From positions 1 to 64,000 of the forward strand of contig JBBQRO010000001.1 in assembly GCA_038214685.1 (NCBI GenBank): DNA of 64,000 nt, given 5' to 3'. The notes beneath the pieces are model-generated. The model was not told the origin of the DNA, did no database searches, and saw nothing but the letters and a program-made list of their open reading frames with translations. Each line of letters begins with the position of its first letter. Position 1 is the first letter of the stretch. Shown in pieces: positions 54,246-62,385 of the stretch. The translations under genes and the position numbers were made by a program. Source of the stretch: CADCTB01 sp038214685. GTDB lineage: Bacteria; Actinomycetota; Acidimicrobiia; Acidimicrobiales; AC-14.

Positions 54246-54909
54246 TCAGCTGGTGCTGGCCCTCGACGTCGACGATCTGGTGGTGGCCCTGCGCCTGGGT
54301 CGCCAGCTCCAACCGTGGTTCGCCACGGCCAAGGTGGGCCTCGAGCTCTTCAGCGCCGCCGGCCCTGATGCGGTGAGCGCCGTCGCCGACCTCGGCTACG
54401 ACGTGTTCCTCGACCTGAAGCTCCACGACATCCCCACCACCGTGCGCAAGGCGGCCCGGGTCATCGGCGCCCTGGGGGCCACCTACCTCACTCTGCACGC
54501 CCGGTCAGGACCGACCATGCTGCGGGCCGGCGTCGAGGGGCTGAGCGAGGGGGCGGAGGCCGCCGGGCTGCCTCATCCCGTCGCCCTGGCCGTCACCATC
54601 CTCACCAGCGACGGCGACGCCCCCGCCCACATCCTGGGCCACCGCGTCGCCGCAGCCGTGGAGGCGGGCTGTGGGGGCATGGTGGTGGCCGCCGCCGACG
54701 TCCGGGAGGCCAAGCAGCTGGCGCCCCGGCTGCTGGCCGTCGTGCCCGGCATCCGCATGGTCACGTCGAACGCCCACGATCAGGCCCGCCCGGCCACGCC
54801 CACCCAGGCCGTCGGCCTGGGCGCCGACCTGCTGGTCATCGGTCGCACCGTCACCGATGCCGCCGACCCGCCGGCCGCCGCCGCAGCCCTGGTCGCATCC
54901 CTGGCGTGA
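54232..54909 (+). CDS. pyrF: orotidine 5'-phosphate decarboxylase
   Basis: A 225-residue enzyme that makes UMP. The catalytic array is DLKLHDIPTTV (Asp61, Lys63, Asp66), with LVLALDVDD at the start and the phosphate-gripping VTSNAHDQARPATPTQAVGL near the end. GTG has GGTAGGGAGG upstream. Its stop codon overlaps palindromic repeat copy 4. Confidence 0.96.
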   Translation: MQTRDQLVLALDVDDLVVALRLGRQLQPWFATAKVGLELFSAAGPDAVSAVADLGYDVFLDLKLHDIPTTVRKAARVIGALGATYLTLHARSGPTMLRAGVEGLSEGAEAAGLPHPVALAVTILTSDGDAPAHILGHRVAAAVEAGCGGMVVAAADVREAKQLAPRLLAVVPGIRMVTSNAHDQARPATPTQAVGLGADLLVIGRTVTDAADPPAAAAALVASLA

Positions 54910-54955
54910 GTGTGGGCGATGCGGTGTCGTCTATGGCCGCGAATCGCCCACACTC
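54908..54955 (+). repeat. 48-bp palindromic repeat, copy 4 (forward)
   Basis: Arms GAGTGTGGGCGAT and ATCGCCCACACTC pair perfectly, with centre GCGGTGTCG...GGCCGCGA. It begins inside the pyrF stop codon and ends 23 nt before the mihF -10 hexamer. Confidence 0.85.
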
Positions 54956-54978
54956 GGTTGCCCCCGGAGGGCGTGCGC

Positions 54979-54984
54979 TATCGT
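54979..54984 (+). promoter_or_regulatory. -10 hexamer of mihF (leaderless)
   Basis: TATCGT lies 7 nt before the mihF ATG; TTGCCC at 54958-54963 could be a -35, although the 15-nt spacer is short. Confidence 0.55.
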
Positions 54985-54991
54985 GCGCGCC

Positions 54992-55315
54992 ATGCCGCTA
55001 CCGCCCGCGCTGACGCCCGACGAGCGTTCGGCGGCGCTCGCCAAGGCCGCTGCCGCCCGTCGCCAGCGGGCCGAGCTGAAAGAGAAGCTCAAGATGGGCT
55101 CGACCACCCTCAAGGAGCTGCTCGACCAGGCCGATCGTGACGAGGTGGTGGGCAAGATGAAGGTGGTCACCGTGCTCGAGTCGTTGCCCGGCGTGGGCAA
55201 GGTCCGGGCCCGGCGGATGATGGAGGAGAAGAAGATCAGCGAGGCCCGGCGGGTCCGGGGCCTGGGCGCCCAGCAGCGCGGCGCGCTGCTCAAGGCGTTC
55301 CCCGCCGACTCGTAG
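54992..55315 (+). CDS. mihF: integration host factor, actinobacterial type
   Basis: A 107-residue nucleoid protein with a helix-two-turn-helix region. The mycobacterial-type pattern is clear: LTPDERSAALAKAAAARRQR, AELKEKLKMGSTTLKELLDQ, VTVLESLPGVGKVRARRMME and ISEARRVRGLGAQQRGALL. It bends DNA and is unrelated to E. coli IHF. It lies directly before gmk-rpoZ, the standard actinobacterial context, which supports taxonomy. Confidence 0.96.
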   Translation: MPLPPALTPDERSAALAKAAAARRQRAELKEKLKMGSTTLKELLDQADRDEVVGKMKVVTVLESLPGVGKVRARRMMEEKKISEARRVRGLGAQQRGALLKAFPADS

Positions 55316-55331
55316 TCGGCGGAGGGCCGCC

Positions 55332-55358
55332 ATGAAGCCCAGCGAAGTACCCTTCTGA
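55332..55358 (+). CDS. 8-codon leader ORF overlapping the gmk start
   Basis: ATG 55332 follows GGAGGG with 5-nt spacing, the best ribosome binding site around gmk, and reads MKPSEVPF before TGA. The TGA overlaps the CTG presumed to start gmk (CTGA). The most likely readings are a coupled leader peptide, or the true gmk start separated from its frame by one missing base or a -1 shift. Confidence 0.5.
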   Translation: MKPSEVPF

Positions 55359-55897
55359 GCGGGCAGATCTTCGTCATCGCCGGCCCCTCCGGCGTGGGCA
55401 AGGGGTCGATTGCGTCAGCCCTCCGGCGGCGGCTTCCCGACGTGTGGCTCAGCCGCTCCTGGACCACCCGCCCCGTGCGGGATGCCGAATCGCCCGACGC
55501 CTACGTGTTCGTCGACCGGGCCGCCTTCGATGCCCATGTGGCCGGCGGGGGCTTCCTGGAGTGGGCCGAAGTCTTCGGGCACTGCTACGGGACACCCTGG
55601 CCCGAGCCTCCCGCCGGCCACGACGTGCTCCTGGAGATCGACGTTCAGGGGGCGGGCCAGGTGCAGGCCCGGCATCCCGAGGCCGTGGTTGTGTTCATCG
55701 AGGCCCCGTCGCGTGAGGCCCAGGAGCAGCGCCTGCGGGGGCGGGGCGACGCGGAGGAGATCATCGCCCGACGGCTGGCCGCGGCCCCGGAGGAGGAGCG
55801 GGCCGGACGGGCCTTGGCCGACCACGTGGTGGTGAACGACGACCTGGGCCTGGCCATCGAGGAGGTCGCTGCTATCCTGGAGTCCCGCCGCCAGTAG
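55355..55897 (+). CDS. gmk: guanylate kinase, probable CTG start or frameshifted start
   Basis: A 180-residue kinase phosphorylating GMP. The P-loop is VIAGPSGVGKGS, GMP-binding SRSWTTRPVRDAESPDAYVF and WAEVFGHCYGTP, and the lid region RGDAEEIIARRLAAAPEE. The first in-frame GTG (55394) cuts through the P-loop. Upstream in frame there is no ATG, GTG or TTG back to the mihF stop. The codon matching the family start (MSGQIFVI) is CTG 55355. Confidence 0.93.
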   Translation: MSGQIFVIAGPSGVGKGSIASALRRRLPDVWLSRSWTTRPVRDAESPDAYVFVDRAAFDAHVAGGGFLEWAEVFGHCYGTPWPEPPAGHDVLLEIDVQGAGQVQARHPEAVVVFIEAPSREAQEQRLRGRGDAEEIIARRLAAAPEEERAGRALADHVVVNDDLGLAIEEVAAILESRRQ

Positions 55898-55922
55898 GCA
55901 GTTTCCCCAGTGAGGACCCGTG

Positions 55923-56189
55923 ATGTCTGAACGCGCCACCATGATCCACCCGGCCATCGAGAGCCTGCTCGACAAGGTGGACTCCAAGTTCAGCCTGGTC
56001 AGCCTGGCGGCCAAGCGGGGCCGGCAGATCAACTCCTACTTCAGCCAACTGGGCGAGGGCCTGGGCGCCATCGTGCCCCCCCAGGTGGCCTCGGTTTCGC
56101 GCAAGCCCCTCTCGATCGCTCTCGAGGAGATCGCAGCCAGCAAGATCACCTTCGTGCGCACCGAAGAGGCCGAGAACTCCAACACCTGA
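55923..56189 (+). CDS. rpoZ: DNA-directed RNA polymerase omega subunit
   Basis: An 88-residue subunit that helps assemble RNA polymerase. Family blocks: HPAIESLLDKVDSKFSLVSL, AAKRGRQINSYF and KPLSIALEEIAASKITF. The ATG directly follows an in-frame GTG (55920), which could also serve. The C-terminus is acidic. It sits between gmk and coaBC, the standard order. Confidence 0.95.
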   Translation: MSERATMIHPAIESLLDKVDSKFSLVSLAAKRGRQINSYFSQLGEGLGAIVPPQVASVSRKPLSIALEEIAASKITFVRTEEAENSNT

Positions 56190-56232
56190 GCCCGCCGATG
56201 ATCCGGGGTCGTCAGCGGGGGTCAGGGCACCC

Positions 56233-57468
56233 GTGACGGTCACCGGTCCGCTGAAGGGGCGGAGGGTCGTGCTCGGCGTGTGTGGGAGCATCGCCGCCTA
56301 CAAGGCGGTGGAGGTGTGCCGCCGGCTGGTCGACGGCGGGGCGCACGTCTCGCCCGTCATGACCGCCGACGCAGTCCGGTTCCTTGGTCCTGCCACCCTG
56401 TCGGCCCTGGCTTCGGAGCCGGTGCACGACTCGTTGTGGTCCGACGCCGACCCCATTCCCCACACAGCGCTGGGGCGGGCCGCCGACGTCGTCGTGGTGG
56501 CGCCGGCCACCGCCACCCTGCTGGCCAGGTACGCCGCGGGCATCGCCGACGACCTGCTCACCGCCACCCTGCTGGCTACCCGGGCGCCGGTGGTGCTCTG
56601 CCCGGCCATGCACACCGAGATGTGGGAGCACCCGGCAACGGTCGACAACGTGGCCACCCTGCGCCGGCGGGGCGTGCTGGTGGTCGAGCCCGGCGTCGGG
56701 CGGCTGGCCGGGGGCGACGAGGGCGCCGGCCGCCTGGCCGGCGCCGAGGAAATTCTGTCGGCCGTCCATCGGATCCTGTTGCCGCAGGATCTGGCCGGGC
56801 GCACCGTGCTGGTCACCGCCGGCGGCACCCGGGAGGCCATCGACCCCGTGCGGTTCCTCGGGAACCGGTCCTCGGGCAAGCAGGGCCACGCCCTGGCCGC
56901 CGAGGCTGAGGCCAGGGGCGCGACGGTGATCCTGGTCACCACATCGGAGCGGCCGGCGCCGCCCGACGTCGACGTCGTCCGGGTCGAGTCGGCGGCGGAG
57001 ATGGAGGAGGCGGTCCTGGCCCGGGCCGATCGGGCCGACGTGATCGTGATGGCTGCCGCCGTCGCCGACTTCCGCCCCAAGGTGGCGGCAGGCATCAAGC
57101 TGCACAAGGTCGACGGGGTGCCCGAGCTGGTCCTCGAACCGACGGCTGACATCCTCGCCGAGCTGGGCCGGCGCAAGCGCCCCGGCCAGGTGTTGGTCGG
57201 CTTCGCCGCCGAGACCGGCGACGTCCGTCACGGGGCGGCCGACAAGCTCCGGCGCAAGCGTCTCGATCTCGTCGTGGCCAACGACGTCAGTGCGCCGGGC
57301 GCCGGGTTCGGGCTCGACACCAATGCGGCCACCCTGCTCGACGCGGCCGGCACCTGGACCGAGGTGGCCCTCACCAGCAAGCGGAATCTGGCCTCGATCG
57401 TGTTCGGAGTGGTCGCCGGCCTCCTTTCGCGCAAGGATTGGGCTGCGGACACTAGGGAGGCACATTGA
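56233..57468 (+). CDS. coaBC: bifunctional phosphopantothenoylcysteine decarboxylase/synthetase
   Basis: A 411-residue coenzyme A enzyme. The CoaC flavoprotein half has VVLGVCGSIAAYKAVEVCRR, the active-site His region and CPAMHTEMWEHPAT. The CoaB half starts VLVTAGGTREAIDPVRFLGN with SSGKQGHALA, and VMAAAVADFRPKVAAGIKLH with KK-type substrate residues. The GTG start has no strong Shine-Dalgarno sequence. The stop overlaps metK as TTGA. Confidence 0.96.
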   Translation: MTVTGPLKGRRVVLGVCGSIAAYKAVEVCRRLVDGGAHVSPVMTADAVRFLGPATLSALASEPVHDSLWSDADPIPHTALGRAADVVVVAPATATLLARYAAGIADDLLTATLLATRAPVVLCPAMHTEMWEHPATVDNVATLRRRGVLVVEPGVGRLAGGDEGAGRLAGAEEILSAVHRILLPQDLAGRTVLVTAGGTREAIDPVRFLGNRSSGKQGHALAAEAEARGATVILVTTSERPAPPDVDVVRVESAAEMEEAVLARADRADVIVMAAAVADFRPKVAAGIKLHKVDGVPELVLEPTADILAELGRRKRPGQVLVGFAAETGDVRHGAADKLRRKRLDLVVANDVSAPGAGFGLDTNAATLLDAAGTWTEVALTSKRNLASIVFGVVAGLLSRKDWAADTREAH

Positions 57469-58664
57469 GTACCCCGTACACGTTCACGTCGGAGTCGGTC
57501 ACCGAGGGCCATCCGGACAAGATGGCCGACCAGGTCTCCGACGCCATCCTCGACGCCATCCTCGCCGAGGATCCCATGGGCCGGGTGGCCTGCGAGAGCC
57601 TGCTCACGACGGGTCTGGTGGTCGTCGCCGGCGAGATCACGACCAGCGCTTATGTCGACATCCCCAAGATCGTCCGCAAGACGGTCTGCGACATCGGCTA
57701 CGACCGGGAGTCGTACGGGTTCGATGGCCACACCTGCGGCGTCATCACCGCCATCGACGAGCAGTCGCCCGACATCAGCCAGGGCGTCACCACTGCCTAT
57801 GAGGTCCGCACCGGCAAGGGCGCCGAGGATGACATCGACGCCCAGGGCGCCGGCGACCAGGGGATGATGTTCGGCTACGCCTGCGACGAGACCGACGACC
57901 TCATGCCCATGCCGATCTGGCTAGCCCACCGTCTGGCCCAGCGGCTGTCGGAGGTGCGCAAGGCCGGCGTGATGCCCTACCTGCGGCCCGACGGCAAGAC
58001 CCAGGTCACCGTCGACTACGAGGACGGCCGCCCGGTCAAGCTCCGTACCGTCCTCATCTCCAGCCAGCACCAGCCCGGTCTCGACACCGAGACGCTGCTC
58101 AAGCCCGACCTGGCCGAGCACGTGATCCACCCGCTGCTCCCGCCGCAGTTCGCCGACGACAAGTACCAACTGCTGGCCAACCCCACCGGCGCCTTCGAAC
58201 TGGGCGGCCCCCACGCCGACACCGGCCTTACCGGGCGCAAGATCATCGTCGACACCTACGGCGGTGCCGCCCGTCACGGGGGTGGCGCCTTCTCGGGGAA
58301 GGACCCCTCCAAGGTCGACCGTTCCGCGGCCTACGCCGCCCGCTGGGTGGCCAAGCACGTCGTTGCCTCGGGCGCAGCCCGGCGCTGTGAGATCCAGGTG
58401 GCCTACGCCATCGGCGTGGCCCGGCCCGTGTCGATCATGGTCGAAACTTTCGGCACCGAAACCGTCGACCCGCTCAAGATCGCCAAGATGGCCCACGAGG
58501 TCTTCGACCTTCGGCCGGCGGCCATCATCCGAGACCTCGACCTGCGCAAGCCGATCTACCGTAAGACCGCGGCATACGGCCACTTCGGGCGCTCCGAGAA
58601 GGAGTTCACGTGGGAACGCCTCTCGCGCCTCGACGACGTGAAGCAGGCTCTCGGGCTCGCGTAG
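57465..58664 (+). CDS. metK: S-adenosylmethionine synthetase
   Basis: A 399-residue enzyme making SAM from ATP and methionine. Signatures: FTSESVTEGHPDKMADQVSD (GHPDK 15-19), GAGDQGMMFGYACDET and GGGAFSGKDPSKVDRSAAYA. The TTG start lies 4 nt after AGGGAGG and overlaps the coaBC stop, which explains the non-ATG start. Its last 55 nt are overlapped by the priA reading frame. Confidence 0.97.
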   Translation: MSTPYTFTSESVTEGHPDKMADQVSDAILDAILAEDPMGRVACESLLTTGLVVVAGEITTSAYVDIPKIVRKTVCDIGYDRESYGFDGHTCGVITAIDEQSPDISQGVTTAYEVRTGKGAEDDIDAQGAGDQGMMFGYACDETDDLMPMPIWLAHRLAQRLSEVRKAGVMPYLRPDGKTQVTVDYEDGRPVKLRTVLISSQHQPGLDTETLLKPDLAEHVIHPLLPPQFADDKYQLLANPTGAFELGGPHADTGLTGRKIIVDTYGGAARHGGGAFSGKDPSKVDRSAAYAARWVAKHVVASGAARRCEIQVAYAIGVARPVSIMVETFGTETVDPLKIAKMAHEVFDLRPAAIIRDLDLRKPIYRKTAAYGHFGRSEKEFTWERLSRLDDVKQALGLA

Positions 58665-60412
58665 CTCCCAACGGCACCGGCGCGGTCCAGATAGCACGGG
58701 TCCTGCCGGACCTCCCTGTCGACAAGGTCTTCGACTACCTCATCCCCGATCACCTGGCTGCCGAGGTGCGGGTGGGAACGATGGTGCGCGTCGCTCTTCA
58801 GGGCCGGCGGATCGGGGGCTGGGTCGTGGGCCTCGCCGACCATGCCAGCACCGACAGGCCGTTGCAGCCCCTGGCCAAGGTCACCGGCTGGGGGCCACCG
58901 GCGGATGTGGTGGGCCTGGCCCGGTGGGCGGCATGGCGCTGGGCCGGGCGGCCGGCGCAGCTCCTGGGCACCGCCTCGCCGCCCAACGCCGTCCGCGCCC
59001 TGCCCGCTCTGCCGGCGCCACCGCCGGCCACGCTGCCGGCCGCGACGCCTCCTGCGGCTGAGGCCCTGGCCGACGGGATCACGGTCATGCGAATCCCGCC
59101 GGCCGGCGACGTGTTCCCCGTGGTCATGGCCGCCGCGCAACGCGGCGACGCGCTCGTCCTGGCACCCTCGCACAGCGCCGCGTCGTACCTGGCCGCCCGG
59201 CTGCGCCTGGAGGGCCATGCCGTGGCCCTGGTGCCCCAGGAGTGGGCCCGGGCCGCGGCGGGAGGCTGCGTCGCCGTCGGTGCCCGTGCCGGCGCCTGGG
59301 CGCCCCGGCCGGCGCTCGGCGCCGTCGTTGTGATCGACGAGGGCGACGAGGCCTACCAGTCGGAGCGGGCACCCACCTGGAACGGGCGCGACGTCGCCGT
59401 GGAGCGGGCCCGCCGGGCCGGTGTGCCCTGCGTGCTGACCTCGCCGTGCCCGTCCTTGGAGGCCCTGGGCTATGGGCCGCTGATGGTCCCGTCGCGTTCC
59501 GACGAGCGGGGCGGTTGGCCCATCGTGGAAGTGATTGACCGGAGGCGGGAGCCGCCCGGTTCGGGCCTGTACTCCTCTCGCCTGGTGACCCTGGCCCGCT
59601 CGGCTACGCCCGACGCCCGGTTGGTGTGCGTCCTGAACCGCAAGGGTCGGGCCCGCCTCATGGCCTGTGTCGCGTGCCGCGAGCTGGTGCGCTGCGAGCC
59701 GTGCGGCGCGGTGGTCGACGGGGTCGACGTCGGCCTGCGCTGCCGGCGGTGCGGTACGACGCGGCCGGCGATCTGTCTGGCCTGCGGGGGAACCCGCCTG
59801 GCCACCCTGCGGGTCGGGGTGACGCGGGCCCGGGAGGAACTGGAGGCGCTGGCCAACCTCCCGGTCGCCGAGATCTCCGCCGACACCGCCGCCGGCCCCC
59901 CGCCGGAGGGCGTCCCCGTCCTCGTCGGCACCGAGGCGGTCCTGCACCGGGTGGCCGGCGCCGGCTCGGTGGCTTTCCTCGACTTCGACCAGGAGCTGCT
60001 GGCGCCCCGCTACCGGGCCGGCGAGGCCGCGCTCGCCATGCTGGCCCGGGCCGCCCGGCTGGTGGGCGGCCGCAGCGGCGGAGGTCGAATCCTGGTCCAG
60101 ACCCGCCTACCCGGCCACGAGGTGATCGACGCCGCCGTGCACGCCGACCCTTCCCGGCTGTCGGTGGTCGAAGCGGCCCGGCGGGCTGCGCTTCGCTTCC
60201 CGCCGGAGACGGCGGTGGCGACCGTCTCCGGCCAGGCTGCCGCTGCGTTCGTGGCCGGACTGCCCGCCGGCGACGGGCTCGAAGTACTCGGCCCGGCCAA
60301 CGACCGCTGGCTGGTGCGGGCCGCAGATCATCTGACGCTGTGCGACGCGCTGGCGGCCACGGCACGGCCGCCCGGCCGGTTGCGGATCGAGGTGGATCCC
60401 CTCCGCGCGTGA
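58610..60412 (+). CDS. priA: PriA-like primosomal protein without helicase P-loop
   Basis: A 600-residue homologue of PriA. The N-terminal 3'BD domain shows ARVLPDLPVDKVFDYLIP, and the zinc-binding region near residues 349-390 has paired cysteines (CVACRELVRCEPC, CRRCGTTRPAICLACGG). The Walker A GxTGSGKT sequence is absent, and the DEAH-type box is replaced by VVVIDEGDEAYQ. This matches the degenerate actinobacterial PriA, thought to be non-helicase. The only upstream start is GTG 58610 inside metK, so the exact start is uncertain. Confidence 0.9.
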   Translation: MGTPLAPRRREAGSRARVAPNGTGAVQIARVLPDLPVDKVFDYLIPDHLAAEVRVGTMVRVALQGRRIGGWVVGLADHASTDRPLQPLAKVTGWGPPADVVGLARWAAWRWAGRPAQLLGTASPPNAVRALPALPAPPPATLPAATPPAAEALADGITVMRIPPAGDVFPVVMAAAQRGDALVLAPSHSAASYLAARLRLEGHAVALVPQEWARAAAGGCVAVGARAGAWAPRPALGAVVVIDEGDEAYQSERAPTWNGRDVAVERARRAGVPCVLTSPCPSLEALGYGPLMVPSRSDERGGWPIVEVIDRRREPPGSGLYSSRLVTLARSATPDARLVCVLNRKGRARLMACVACRELVRCEPCGAVVDGVDVGLRCRRCGTTRPAICLACGGTRLATLRVGVTRAREELEALANLPVAEISADTAAGPPPEGVPVLVGTEAVLHRVAGAGSVAFLDFDQELLAPRYRAGEAALAMLARAARLVGGRSGGGRILVQTRLPGHEVIDAAVHADPSRLSVVEAARRAALRFPPETAVATVSGQAAAAFVAGLPAGDGLEVLGPANDRWLVRAADHLTLCDALAATARPPGRLRIEVDPLRA

Positions 60413-60421
60413 GCGGAGGGG
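60398..60421 (+). terminator. hairpin at the priA 3' end
   Basis: Perfect 9-bp arms CCCCTCCGC / GCGGAGGGG around a 6-nt loop containing the priA TGA. No T-tract follows, so it may be a weak terminator or an mRNA 3'-end stabiliser that separates priA from the def promoter. Confidence 0.4.
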
Positions 60422-60446
60422 CGGACGAGTGCGGGGTTCCGGCCGC

Positions 60447-60452
60447 TACTCT
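60447..60452 (+). promoter_or_regulatory. -10 hexamer of def
   Basis: TACTCT lies 8 nt before the def ATG. No Shine-Dalgarno sequence is seen, suggesting a leaderless or near-leaderless transcript. Confidence 0.5.
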
Positions 60453-60460
60453 CGGGCGCC

Positions 60461-60985
60461 ATGGCCCTGTACCCCATCCGCACCTTCGGCGACCCCGTGC
60501 TGCGGCTGCCGTGCGTGGAGGTCGCTGAGTTCGACGCCACGCTGCGCAAGCTGGCCGACGACATGCTCGAGACCATGTACGACGCTCCCGGGGTGGGGCT
60601 GGCGGCCAACCAGATCGGGGTGCAGAAGCGCATGTTCGTCTACGACGTGGGCGACGGCCCGGGGGCCATCGTCAACCCCGTCCTCTCCGCCCATCGCGGG
60701 GAATGGGAGTACACCGAGGGCTGTCTCTCGGTTCCCGATCTGCACTGGGAGATCGTGCGCTTCGCCGAGGTCCGTGCCGACGGCTACGACCTGGACGGCA
60801 ACCCCATTGCCATCGAAGGCGACGAGCTGATGGCCCGCATGCTCCAGCACGAGGTCGACCATCTCGACGGGCGGCTGCTTCTCGCTCATCTCGACCGGCG
60901 CCAGCACAAAGACGCCATGCGGGCCCTTCGCCGCCGGGCCATGGGCCTTTCCGAGCCCGGCGACGACCGCGAACCGGTCGGATAG
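60461..60985 (+). CDS. def: peptide deformylase
   Basis: A 174-residue metalloenzyme that removes the N-formyl group from new proteins. All three motifs are intact: GVGLAANQ (44-51), EGCLS (86-90) and HEVDH (130-134). It lies immediately before fmt, the enzyme that adds the formyl group, a typical pairing. Length and motif spacing are those of a type 1 enzyme with a short basic C-terminal tail. Confidence 0.97.
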   Translation: MALYPIRTFGDPVLRLPCVEVAEFDATLRKLADDMLETMYDAPGVGLAANQIGVQKRMFVYDVGDGPGAIVNPVLSAHRGEWEYTEGCLSVPDLHWEIVRFAEVRADGYDLDGNPIAIEGDELMARMLQHEVDHLDGRLLLAHLDRRQHKDAMRALRRRAMGLSEPGDDREPVG

Positions 60986-60993
60986 GCGTTCCC

Positions 60994-61857
60994 CTGCGCC
61001 TCGTCTATCTCGGAACGCCCGACGTTGCCGTGGGCCCGCTGCGGGCCCTGGTCGACGCCGGCCACGACGTCGCCCTCGTGGTCTCCCGCCCGGACACCCG
61101 GCGGGGGAGAGGTGGTGCCCTGGCAGCTAGCCCGGTGAAGGCTGCGGCCCAAGACCTCGGGTTGGCGGTCACCGACCGGGTTGACGACGTGCTCGACGTC
61201 GGGGCCGAGCTGGGGGTGGTCGTGGCCTACGGCCGGCTCATCAAGCCCCACGTGCTCGCCGTGCTGCCAATGGTGAACCTCCACTTCTCGCTGCTGCCCC
61301 GCTGGCGGGGAGCGGCCCCGGTCGAACGGGCGATCCTGGCCGGCGACCAAACGACGGGCGTCTGCGTGATGGCCCTGGAGGAGGGCCTCGACACCGGGCC
61401 GGTCTACGGGTACAAGACGGTGGCGATCGGTGATGACGACACCCTCGACGAGCTGCGGGCCGGGCTGGCCGACGCCGGGACCGGGATGCTCCTCAACATG
61501 CTTGAGACGGGGCTGCCATTGGGCCGGGCCCAGGTGGGCGAGCCGACGTACGCGGCCAAGATCGACGCCCGCGAGCATCACCTCGACTGGGCCCGGCCGG
61601 CGCTCGAGCTGCACCGGGTCGTGCGCCTGGGCTCGGCCTGGACGACCCACCGGGGCCGTCGGCTGCGGGTGCTGCGGGCCCGGCACTCCGCCGGCCCCGA
61701 CCTGGCCCCGGGAGAACTCGACGCCGCCGCCCTCCGGGTGGGCACCGGCGACGGCGCCTTGGAGCTGATCGAGGTCCAGCCCGAGGGAAAGGGACCCCTG
61801 GCGGCGACGTCGTGGCGCAACGGCGCCCGCCTGGAGGCCGGCGAGCACCTGGTCTGA
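60994..61857 (+). CDS. fmt: methionyl-tRNA formyltransferase, probable CTG start
   Basis: A 287-residue enzyme formylating initiator Met-tRNA. The formyl-folate domain begins RLVYLGTPDVAVGPLRAL and has the catalytic set in NLHFSLLPRWRGAAPVERAI. The C-terminal OB-like domain ends PLAATSWRNGARL. The codon at the family start is CTG 60994 (homologues MRLVFLGTP). No ATG, GTG or TTG lies close upstream in this frame. GGATAGG at 60980-60986 could serve as ribosome binding site. Confidence 0.94.
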   Translation: MRLVYLGTPDVAVGPLRALVDAGHDVALVVSRPDTRRGRGGALAASPVKAAAQDLGLAVTDRVDDVLDVGAELGVVVAYGRLIKPHVLAVLPMVNLHFSLLPRWRGAAPVERAILAGDQTTGVCVMALEEGLDTGPVYGYKTVAIGDDDTLDELRAGLADAGTGMLLNMLETGLPLGRAQVGEPTYAAKIDAREHHLDWARPALELHRVVRLGSAWTTHRGRRLRVLRARHSAGPDLAPGELDAAALRVGTGDGALELIEVQPEGKGPLAATSWRNGARLEAGEHLV

Positions 61858-61893
61858 GTCGGTTGCGGTCCTCTGTCCCATCGACCGGGTGCA

Positions 61894-61899
61894 TACGAT
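61894..61899 (+). promoter_or_regulatory. -10 hexamer of the MoaB/Mog-like gene (leaderless)
   Basis: TACGAT lies 6 nt before the ATG at 61906, with no Shine-Dalgarno sequence between. Confidence 0.55.
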
Positions 61900-61905
61900 C
61901 ACCCG

Positions 61906-62385
61906 ATGACGTTCGCGGCCAAGGTCCTCACCGTCTCCGATGGCGTCGTGGCCGGCACCCGGGAGGACCGCTCGGGCCGGCAGCTTGTCGATCGGCTGGT
62001 CGCAGCGGGCTTCGAGGTGGTCGACCACCGGATCGTGGCCGACGGGGTCGAAACGGTGGCCGGCGCGCTGGCCGACATGGCCGCCGGCTTCGCCGGGCTT
62101 CTGATCACCACAGGCGGCACCGGCTTTGGCCCTCGCGATCTCACGCCCGAGGGCACCTGGGAGGTGCTCGAACGCCAAGCGGCCGGCCTGGCCGAGGCCA
62201 TGCGCCTGGCCAACCCATCCAAGGGCCGGCTGTCCCGGGGGTTGGCCGGCACCGTGGGCCAGTGCCTGGTGTTGAACACGCCGGGCTCCACGGCCGGCGC
62301 GATCGAGTCCCTCGACGCAGTGATCGACATCCTTCCCCATGCCCTCGACCTGCTGGCCGGACGTCCTACCGGCCATCCTGCGTGA
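61906..62385 (+). CDS. MoaB/Mog family molybdopterin-binding protein
   Basis: A 159-residue molybdopterin adenylyltransferase-like protein. The family blocks are KVLTVSDGVVAGTREDRSGR, the nucleotide/pterin loop LLITTGGTGFGPRDLTPEGT and LPGSTAGA-type NTPGSTAGAIESLDAVIDIL. It would act in molybdenum cofactor synthesis, but no other Moco genes are in the window, so moaB-like proteins of unproven role remain possible. The stop overlaps ribD as GTGA. Confidence 0.88.
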   Translation: MTFAAKVLTVSDGVVAGTREDRSGRQLVDRLVAAGFEVVDHRIVADGVETVAGALADMAAGFAGLLITTGGTGFGPRDLTPEGTWEVLERQAAGLAEAMRLANPSKGRLSRGLAGTVGQCLVLNTPGSTAGAIESLDAVIDILPHALDLLAGRPTGHPA

